From an uncultured Alphaproteobacteria bacterium (GTDB lineage Bacteria; Pseudomonadota; Alphaproteobacteria; Caulobacterales; Aquidulcibacteraceae), in the NCBI GenBank assembly GCA_937967725.1, contig CALBSY010000474.1, positions 1 through 7,197 of the forward strand: a stretch of 7,197 nt of DNA. Reading direction: 5' to 3'. Shown piece after piece: positions 1 through 4,840 of this stretch. The translations under genes and the position numbers were made by a program. Position 1 is the first letter of the stretch. Every line of letters begins with the position of its first letter. The notes beneath the pieces are model-generated. The model was given only the letters and a program-made list of their open reading frames with translations. It had not been told where the DNA came from and ran no database searches.

Positions 1-690
1 GAGGGCGGCCGCTTGCGTCCCGACGTAATCATTAACCTACCGGGCGAGCGCTGCATTGTGGTGGATTCGAAGGTCGCGCTCTCAGGTTACCTCGATGCGA
101 TGGAAGCGACCGATGAGACGCAGCGCGAAACCTTCCTGAAGAAGCACGCTGCTGAGCTCAAGGGCCACGTGCGCAATCTCGCGTCGAAGGATTATTGGAA
201 GCACGTGCCGGCGACGGCGGATTTCGTCGTCCTGTTCGTTCCGGGCGAGAACTTCCTCGCCGCCGCCGCCGAGCGGGATCCGAACCTGTTCGACGAGGCT
301 TTCGCACAGAAGGTGATCATCACGACGCCGTCCACGATGGTGGCGCTGGCGAAATCCGTCGCCTATGGCTGGCGCCAGGAGCAGAGCGCCAAAAATGCGC
401 TGGAAATCGCCGAACTCGGCCGCGAACTGCATCGTCGCATGGCCAACATGCTCGACAAGATGGGCAAGGTTGGCGACAGCATCGAAAAGTCGGTCAAGAA
501 CTATAACGAGCTGATCGGCTCGGTGGAGGCGCGCGTGCTGCCGCAGACGCGCAAGTTCAAAGAACTCGGCGCCGCCGATGCGGGCATCCCCACTAACGCG
601 CCGCCCCAGATCGAAAGCTCAACGCGCCAGATTTCCGCGCCGGAGCAACTTGAACTGATGCCGCCGCAACCCTCGAAGCGCGCGCGCTAG
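1..690 (+). CDS. rmuC: DNA recombination protein RmuC, C-terminal part (5' end outside window)
   Basis: RmuC-family protein (PF02646 type), a nuclease-fold-related protein linked to limiting DNA rearrangements such as inversions at repeats; its biochemical activity is poorly defined. The frame is open from base 1, reading EGGR before the TTG at 13, so the TTG is probably internal and the real start lies off the left edge. Visible family landmarks are LRPDVIINLPG followed by VVDSKV near the left end, the FVPGENFL block, and the conserved stretch IITTPSTMVALAKSVAYGW followed by EIAELGRELHRRM. Full-length RmuC also has an N-terminal membrane/coiled-coil part, which is missing here because of the window edge. 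The last ~45 residues are Pro/Gln-rich and variable. The stop is TAG at 688-690. The next gene starts 84 nt downstream on the same strand, separated by GC-rich inverted repeats, so it may be a separate transcript. Family assignment is firm; the molecular role is family knowledge only. Confidence 0.93.
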   Translation, partial: EGGRLRPDVIINLPGERCIVVDSKVALSGYLDAMEATDETQRETFLKKHAAELKGHVRNLASKDYWKHVPATADFVVLFVPGENFLAAAAERDPNLFDEAFAQKVIITTPSTMVALAKSVAYGWRQEQSAKNALEIAELGRELHRRMANMLDKMGKVGDSIEKSVKNYNELIGSVEARVLPQTRKFKELGAADAGIPTNAPPQIESSTRQISAPEQLELMPPQPSKRAR

Positions 691-706
691 ACCGCAAACA
701 TGGCGC

Positions 707-743
707 CGTTCGTCGCGCGCCGAACGACAGCGCCCGCGGGCGC
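707..743. other. Two adjacent GC-rich inverted repeats between rmuC and the next gene
   Basis: Seen directly: CGTTCG (707-712) pairs with CGAACG (721-726) across an 8-nt loop, followed by the perfect 14-nt palindrome GCGCCCGCGGGCGC at 730-743. No T-run follows, so this is not a standard intrinsic terminator. It may still slow or end rmuC transcription, or act as a protein-binding site. It ends about 20 nt before the ribosome binding site of the following gene. Confidence 0.35.
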
Positions 744-762
744 GGCTAGGAAGCCACGCTTC

Positions 763-768
763 GGAGGG
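763..768 (+). promoter_or_regulatory. Ribosome binding site that fixes the start at 775
   Basis: GGAGGG lies 6 nt upstream of ATG 775. An in-frame ATG at 700 would add 25 residues (M-A-P-F-V-A-R...) that would bury the signal peptide, so 775 is preferred. Confidence 0.8.
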
Positions 769-774
769 ACAAAC

Positions 775-1545
775 ATGAGGCATTTTCTGATCGCCGCAGC
801 AGCGGCGCTGGCGCTTGGCGCCTGTAACCAGCAGCAGGCCGCCGAAGCGCCGGCAGTGACTGCGGAATCCGCGCACATCGTGGCCGCCGTCGCCGACGAA
901 CGGCGTCCGCAAGAGGATCGCGACCGCGACGCGGCGCGCCATCCCGCTGAGACCCTAGCCTTCGCCGAAATAGAACCGGGCGATCGCGTCGCCGATCTTT
1001 TTCCGGGCGGCGGCTATTTCACACGTTTGTTCGCGGCTGCGGTCGGCGACGAAGGCCAAGTCTACGCAACGATCCGGCCTGACGCGACGGTCAGTCAGTA
1101 CGAAACGCCGATCATCCCGGTGGCTGCAGAATACGCCAACACCACCGTGTCGCGCAGCGAATACGACGCGCTGAGCTATCCCGAGCCGCTCGACGTCGTG
1201 TTCACGGCGCAGAACTATCACGACCTGCCGATCATAGACTACAATCTCGGCGACCGCGCGCAGATGAATGCGACTGCGTTCGCAGCGCTTAGACCCGGCG
1301 GCCTTTACATCGTCATCGACCACTCGGCGCTCGACGGCGCCGCTATCGAAACCGACGGACAAACCGCGCTGCATCGCATCGACCAAGCGATTGTACGCCA
1401 GGAAGTCGAAGCCGCCGGTTTCGTATTCGACGGCGAACTCGACGTGCTGCGCAACCCGGAAGACGCCCGCACACTCAGCGTGTTCGACCCCGCCATTCGC
1501 GGCCACACCGATCAATTCGTAATGCGGTTCAGAAAGCCGGAATAG
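775..1545 (+). CDS. Predicted class I SAM-methyltransferase-fold lipoprotein (COG4798 type), paralog 1
   Basis: A 256-aa protein starting at ATG 775, supported by the GGAGGG site. Residues 1-17 form a lipoprotein signal peptide: R2, a hydrophobic Ala/Leu stretch, then lipobox L14-G15-A16-C17, predicting lipid attachment at C17 and export from the cytoplasm. A Q/A/E-rich linker follows. The conserved region starts near residue 31, with charged ERRPQEDRDRDAARHP and then AETLAF. The motif I-like loop reads ADLFPGGGYFT (73-83), which fits the P-G-G-G form I recall for this family better than the classical GxGxG. Later landmarks are DVVFTAQNYHD (140-150), LRPGGLYIVIDH (172-183), HRID (200-203) and LRNPED near the C-terminus. 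Substrate and reaction are unknown. It shares about 60-70% identity by hand count with the protein at 2097-2873 over the conserved blocks. It converges on arfB with an 18-nt gap. The export signal conflicts with use of cytoplasmic SAM, so it may bind another ligand or act in an unexpected way. Confidence 0.85.
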   Translation: MRHFLIAAAAALALGACNQQQAAEAPAVTAESAHIVAAVADERRPQEDRDRDAARHPAETLAFAEIEPGDRVADLFPGGGYFTRLFAAAVGDEGQVYATIRPDATVSQYETPIIPVAAEYANTTVSRSEYDALSYPEPLDVVFTAQNYHDLPIIDYNLGDRAQMNATAFAALRPGGLYIVIDHSALDGAAIETDGQTALHRIDQAIVRQEVEAAGFVFDGELDVLRNPEDARTLSVFDPAIRGHTDQFVMRFRKPE

Positions 1546-1563
1546 AGGCCTGGGCGCGGCTGC

Positions 1564-1986
1564 CTAGTCGTGGTCGCGCACCTTGCCGCGTTTAGCCTTG
1601 ACGTCGCCGCGGCGCGCCTTGTGATCGAGCCGGCGCTGGCGCTCTGCGCGCGGCACGCGCGTCTTTTTGCGTGGCTTTGGCCGATGCGTGGCTTGCTCGA
1701 CCAGGGCCACCAATCGCGCCAATGCGTCGGCGCGGTTGCGCTCCTGGGTGCGGTGCGCGTCGGCGCGGATGACGATCTCGCCCTCCTGCGTCAGCCGCCG
1801 TCCGGCAAGCTTGGCCAGCCGCGTACGCACGTCGTCGGGCAGGGCTGAGTGCCCATTGAGCTGGAACCGCAGTTCCACCGCAGTGGAGACCTTATTGACG
1901 TTCTGACCGCCAGGCCCGGCGGCGCGGATAAAGCGCTCTTCCAGGTCGCGTTCGTCCAAGTCGAGGGAGGCGGTTACCGGAATCAT
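1564..1986 (-). CDS. arfB: Alternative ribosome-rescue factor ArfB (peptidyl-tRNA hydrolase, YaeJ type)
   Basis: A 140-aa protein, the size I recall for E. coli ArfB/YaeJ. The GGQ motif lies at residues 26-28 within RAAGPGGQNVNKVSTAVELRF; the glutamine-containing loop hydrolyses the peptidyl-tRNA ester bond in the ribosomal peptidyl-transferase centre. The C-terminal ~40 residues are strongly basic (KPRKKTRVPRAERQRR and on), matching the tail that inserts into the empty mRNA channel of stalled ribosomes. This short GGQ domain with a basic tail separates ArfB from RF1/RF2, which have extra codon-reading domains. I chose the ATG at 1986 because MIPVTASLDLDERDLEERFIR is a normal family N-terminus. 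Upstream in-frame codons to 2055 would add an unlikely Arg-rich extension running into the divergent gene's leader. No Shine-Dalgarno sequence is visible upstream. The gene lies between two paralogous lipoprotein genes on the opposite strand, with no evident functional link. Confidence 0.93.
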   Translation of the reverse strand: MIPVTASLDLDERDLEERFIRAAGPGGQNVNKVSTAVELRFQLNGHSALPDDVRTRLAKLAGRRLTQEGEIVIRADAHRTQERNRADALARLVALVEQATHRPKPRKKTRVPRAERQRRLDHKARRGDVKAKRGKVRDHD

Positions 1987-1992
1987 TGGGCC

Positions 1993-1998
1993 AGTGTA
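1993..1998 (-). promoter_or_regulatory. Possible -10 element for arfB, suggesting a leaderless transcript
   Basis: On the minus strand TACACT lies 6 nt before the arfB ATG. It matches TATAAT at four of six positions. There is no Shine-Dalgarno sequence in between. No convincing -35 was found at the right distance, so this is weak. If real, transcription would begin at or next to the start codon. Confidence 0.2.
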
Positions 1999-2084
1999 AC
2001 GGTCTAGCCTTGCCAATCGTTCACTTCGTTGCGACCTGCGGGACACAGGGCGCAAGCCCCGTTAGAACCGGGCGCAGTTTTCTT

Positions 2085-2091
2085 GGGGAGG
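2085..2091 (+). promoter_or_regulatory. Ribosome binding site that fixes the start at 2097
   Basis: GGGGAGG lies 5 nt before ATG 2097. The frame is open back to a TTG at 1986, but only 2097 combines a strong site with a signal peptide directly at the N-terminus. Confidence 0.85.
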
Positions 2092-2096
2092 ACGAC

Positions 2097-2873
2097 ATGC
2101 GCAACTTTGTAGCTGGCTTGGGGGCGGCGCTCTTTATCGGGGCCTGCGCGGGCGGTGCGGTGCCCGGCCTGATGATGGCGCAGCCCACCATCACCGCGGA
2201 TTCGCCTCACATCGCCGCTGCGGTGGCCGATCCGCGCCGTCCTGAGGCGGACCGCGAACGCGACGCCCTGCGCCATCCGGCGGACATCCTCGCGTTTGCC
2301 GGGGTCGCGCCTGGCTGGCGCATCGCCGATGTAGGACCAGGCGGCGGCTACTACACGCGGTTGTTTGCTGTAGCGGTGGGTGACGCAGGCCGCGTCTACG
2401 CCATCGATCGGCCCAATCCGGCGCCGGACCGCCCGCGCGCCATCCTCGCGGTCGCGCCTCAATATTCAAACATCAGCGTCGTGCAGGAAGGCTATCAGGG
2501 CTGGAGCGTAGGCGAGCCGCTCGACGCCGTGTTCGTATCGCAGATCTATCACGACTGGTTCTATCCGCAGCTCAACCTCGATGTTCCCGCGCTCAATCGG
2601 GCCATTTACAACGCGCTGCGCCCCGGCGGTGTTTATGTGATCATCGATCACGCGGCAGCTGCGGGGCACACGATCGACCCCAATCCGCAAAGCGACATTC
2701 ACCGCATCGATCAGGCTCAGGTCGTGCGCGAAGTGACGGCGGCGGGCTTTGTACTCGAAGCAGAGAGCGACGTGCTGCGCAATCCGGAGGACGACCGTTC
2801 GGTTCGCGTGTTCGAAGGCGACATCCGCGGCCGCACCGATCAATTCGTGCTGCGGTTCAGAAAGCCGGGCTGA
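2097..2873 (+). CDS. Predicted class I SAM-methyltransferase-fold lipoprotein (COG4798 type), paralog 2
   Basis: A 258-aa protein starting at ATG 2097 behind GGGGAGG. The signal peptide ends in lipobox I14-G15-A16-C17, with Cys at exactly the same residue as in the paralog at 775-1545. A second possible cleavage area is around MMA-Q (26-29), but the lipobox is more convincing. Conserved blocks follow the same order: HIAAAVADPRRPEADRERD, a motif I-like ADVGPGGGYYT (77-87; closer to the classical Asp-x-Gly form than paralog 1), DAVFVSQIYHDW (143-154), LRPGGVYVIIDH starting at 174, HRIDQAQ and LRNPEDDR. The middle region (about residues 105-140) is the least conserved between the two. Function is unknown; the fold suggests SAM binding, while the signal peptide places it in the envelope. 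It is divergent from arfB (110-nt gap) and followed 7 nt after its stop by a strong hairpin. The gene pair looks like a duplication. Confidence 0.86.
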   Translation: MRNFVAGLGAALFIGACAGGAVPGLMMAQPTITADSPHIAAAVADPRRPEADRERDALRHPADILAFAGVAPGWRIADVGPGGGYYTRLFAVAVGDAGRVYAIDRPNPAPDRPRAILAVAPQYSNISVVQEGYQGWSVGEPLDAVFVSQIYHDWFYPQLNLDVPALNRAIYNALRPGGVYVIIDHAAAAGHTIDPNPQSDIHRIDQAQVVREVTAAGFVLEAESDVLRNPEDDRSVRVFEGDIRGRTDQFVLRFRKPG

Positions 2874-2880
2874 TCTCCCT

Positions 2881-2920
2881 ACGTCACCCCGGTGCGCGCT
2901 TCGCGCATCCGGGATGACGT
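2881..2920. repeat. 40-nt imperfect hairpin, REP-like intergenic palindrome and possible terminator
   Basis: The outer arm ACGTCA (2881-2886) pairs with TGACGT (2915-2920). After one C-A mismatch, CCCGG (2888-2892) pairs with CCGGG (2909-2913). After a bulged T at 2908, TGCGC (2893-2897) pairs with GCGCA (2903-2907) around a 5-nt loop. The ends resemble the GTCA-CCCGG / CCGGG-TGAC palindromes that I recall as dispersed intergenic repeats in alphaproteobacteria. Only one copy is in the window, so repeat status is inferred. No T-run follows. It sits 7 nt after one stop codon and 15 nt before the nudC start, so it could end transcription or protect an mRNA 3' end. Confidence 0.6.
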
Positions 2921-2935
2921 GCGAAACTGCCGCCT

Positions 2936-3853
2936 ATGCTCCTTCCGGCCAACCCTAACGCTTTCACGCGCTATCCGCTCGATCGCGCCGGCCACCTACG
3001 TAAGGACGAAGCGTGGCTGAAGGAGGCGATGGCCGACAATACGCAGACTTTGGTGCTGCCGTTTAATCGGCGGCGGCCCCTTCTTTATGAGAGCGGTCCC
3101 GGCCTGTTCGTGCGCTGGCTGGCCAACCACATTTACGACAGGCTTGGCGACAAGACCTATCCGCTGATCTTCCTCGGCATCGACAACACTGGCTCGAACT
3201 TCTTCGCCTGCGAACTTGCCGACGATCAGCTCGTCGGACTTGAGACCTACGGCTTCTTCGATGAACTGCGCGCGGCTGCGCCGCGTTTGGAAACGAAGAT
3301 GCTGCCCGTCGTCGGTACCGCGCGCGCGTTATTAGAATGGCACGGCAAGAACCGTTTCTGCGCCAATTGCGGCACGCCTTCGCGGGTCGTGGAAGCGGGC
3401 TGGATGCGCAAGTGCGAGGCGTGCCGCGCAGAGCATTATCCGCGAGTCGATCCGGTCTGCATCATGCTGCCGGTAGTCGGCGATAAGTGTCTTTTGGGGC
3501 GTCAGCGCATGTGGCCGCGCGGCATGCACTCAGCGCTTGCCGGTTACATTGAACCGGGCGAAACCATCGAGGAGGCAGTGGCGCGCGAAACGTTGGAAGA
3601 GGCGGGGCTCACGGTGCGCGAAGTGCGCCTGCACTCAACGCAGCCCTGGCCTTTCCCGCATTCCTTGATGATCGGCTCCATCGCCGAAGTCGAAAGCGAC
3701 GCCGAGAAGATAGATGAAGAGGAGCTGGAAAGCGCGCGCTGGTTTACACGCGAGGAAGCGCATCAGCTGATTAGCGGCAACCACGCCGACGCGTTCTGTC
3801 CCCCGCCGTTTGCCATCGCACATCAGCTCCTGAAGAGCTGGGCTGAGGCTTAG
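2936..3853 (+). CDS. nudC: NADH pyrophosphatase NudC (Nudix hydrolase with zinc ribbon)
   Basis: A 305-aa enzyme that hydrolyses NAD(H) to NMN(H) plus AMP; family members also remove NAD caps from RNA 5' ends. Domain order is typical: an N-terminal domain with the family segment PLDRAGHLRKDEAWL (14-28), a zinc ribbon with C142-x2-C145 and C160-x2-C163, then the Nudix domain. The Nudix box runs from G203 to L225 with R217-E218 and E221-E222 as metal-binding core; T219 occupies the usual hydrophobic position. The NADH-pyrophosphatase signature QPWPFPxS is present at 236-243 and separates this from other Nudix enzymes. No Shine-Dalgarno sequence is visible before ATG 2936. The start is chosen because it keeps the conserved N-terminal segment; an ATG at 3029 would remove it and leaves only 2 nt after GGAGG. 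The stop TAG overlaps the stop codon of the convergent transporter gene. Cytoplasmic; all key residues look intact. Confidence 0.95.
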   Translation: MLLPANPNAFTRYPLDRAGHLRKDEAWLKEAMADNTQTLVLPFNRRRPLLYESGPGLFVRWLANHIYDRLGDKTYPLIFLGIDNTGSNFFACELADDQLVGLETYGFFDELRAAAPRLETKMLPVVGTARALLEWHGKNRFCANCGTPSRVVEAGWMRKCEACRAEHYPRVDPVCIMLPVVGDKCLLGRQRMWPRGMHSALAGYIEPGETIEEAVARETLEEAGLTVREVRLHSTQPWPFPHSLMIGSIAEVESDAEKIDEEELESARWFTREEAHQLISGNHADAFCPPPFAIAHQLLKSWAEA

Positions 3854-4758
3854 CAGTCGGCGCAATCGCCGCGGTGCTCGCGCTCGACCTGTAACGTGAC
3901 GTGCTTGATGCTAAAGCGGTGCGCGATGCCGTCTTTCACATCGGCTAGAAACGCATCGTCCGCGCCGTCGGGCCGTACCAGATGCGCCGTCAGCGCCGGC
4001 TTGGCCGCGCCCATGGCCCAGACGTGCAGATCGTGTACGGCAGTCACGCCGGGTTGCTCCGCCAGAAAGGCGCGTACCGCGGCGACATCGATGTCGCGGG
4101 GCGCTGCGTCGAGCGCCAGATCGAGCGACTCGCGCAACAGGCCCCACGTGCCCCAGAGGATCAGCGCCACGACCGCGACGCTGATTGCCGGATCAATCCA
4201 GGCCAACTGCGTCAGCCAGATGGCCAGGCCGGCGACGATCACCGCCGCCGACACGCCTGCATCCGCCAGCATATGCAAGAACGCGCCGCGTACGTTCACG
4301 TCGCTCTTGCGCCCAGCGACGAACAACAGCGCTGTCGCGCCATTGATCACAACGCCGGCGCCAGCGACCGCCATCACTATCACGCCTTGCGTCGCTTGCG
4401 GTTGCGCGAAGCGCGACAGCGCCTCCCACAGAATTCCTCCCGACACCGCCACGAGCAGCAATCCGTTGGCCAATGCCGCCAGGACCGTCGCCTTGGAGAA
4501 GCCGTAAGTGCGCTGTTCGCTAGAACTTTGCGCCGCTAGCCACGCCGCGCCGCCCGCCAGCGCCAAACCGAGCACGTCGGAAAGATTGTGCGCCGCGTCG
4601 GATAGGAGCGCCGTTGAGTTGGCGAAGAAGCCCGCCGCCGCTTCAACAGCGACAAAGCCGAGGTTCAAGGCGATGGCGATTGTATAACGTTTGTCGCTGG
4701 GAGCCGGGTGGGGATGCGCGTGACCGTGGTGATGCGCATGCCCATGTGACCCGTGCAT
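3850..4758 (-). CDS. Cation diffusion facilitator, zinc-type (CzcD/ZitB-like efflux transporter)
   Basis: A 302-aa inner-membrane antiporter of the CDF family, which expels Zn2+ and related divalent ions in exchange for protons. The N-terminus is a His-rich metal-binding stretch (MHGSHGHAHHHGHAHPH), followed by about six hydrophobic segments between residues ~25 and ~208. The transport-site pattern is H57-x3-D61 in the second helix and H162-x3-D166 in the fifth; His at the first position is the zinc-preferring form of the family. The cytoplasmic C-terminal domain follows, with HDLHVWAMG (242-250), and the protein ends in EHRGDCADC, a possible extra CxxC metal site. ATG 4758 is chosen because it opens directly on the His-rich tail. 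An extension to 4851 would add 31 Cys-rich residues and overlap the neighbouring gene. No Shine-Dalgarno sequence is obvious. The gene is divergent from the flavoprotein gene (82-nt gap) and convergent with nudC (4-nt overlap). Exact metal preference is inferred. Confidence 0.92.
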   Translation of the reverse strand: MHGSHGHAHHHGHAHPHPAPSDKRYTIAIALNLGFVAVEAAAGFFANSTALLSDAAHNLSDVLGLALAGGAAWLAAQSSSEQRTYGFSKATVLAALANGLLLVAVSGGILWEALSRFAQPQATQGVIVMAVAGAGVVINGATALLFVAGRKSDVNVRGAFLHMLADAGVSAAVIVAGLAIWLTQLAWIDPAISVAVVALILWGTWGLLRESLDLALDAAPRDIDVAAVRAFLAEQPGVTAVHDLHVWAMGAAKPALTAHLVRPDGADDAFLADVKDGIAHRFSIKHVTLQVEREHRGDCADC

Positions 4759-4800
4759 GCATGTGATGTGGGCCAGATTCGCGCGCGGGGCAAGACTTCG

Positions 4801-4830
4801 TTGACACCTGCACGGACACGCTCCTTGAGT
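4801..4830 (+). promoter_or_regulatory. Candidate promoter for the flavoprotein gene
   Basis: A perfect -35 hexamer TTGACA lies at 4801-4806. About 17 nt downstream the -10 region is poor (around CTTGAG/TTGAGT, 4824-4830). A start site near 4836-4841 would make a nearly leaderless mRNA for ATG 4841, in keeping with the absence of a properly spaced Shine-Dalgarno sequence. The weak -10 makes this tentative. Confidence 0.25.
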
Positions 4831-4840
4831 GAGACGAGGG

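Noticed and set aside
700..774. Start of paralog 1 at ATG 700
   Set aside because: It would place 25 residues in front of a lipoprotein signal. ATG 775 has a GGAGGG site, and its Cys17 position matches paralog 2 exactly.
955..1515. 186-codon open frame on the minus strand inside paralog 1
   Set aside because: It is a shadow of a GC-rich gene. It has no ribosome binding site or recognisable motif, and a similar antisense frame appears in paralog 2 as expected from shared codons.
775..1545. Paralog 1 as a decayed enzyme, because motif I reads D-L-F-P-G-G-G
   Set aside because: The P-G-G-G-Y-x-T loop is shared with paralog 2 and fits the form I recall for this family, and the downstream NYHD, LRPGG and HRID motifs are intact.
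1986..2096. Start of paralog 2 at TTG 1986
   Set aside because: The extra 37 residues precede a complete signal peptide with its own strong GGGGAGG site at 2085-2091.
3896..4539. Long plus-strand open frames of 203 and 185 codons opposite the transporter gene
   Set aside because: Low-complexity Ser/Thr/Ala/Arg-rich translations typical of antisense frames in GC-rich DNA. The minus-strand gene has clear CDF motifs.
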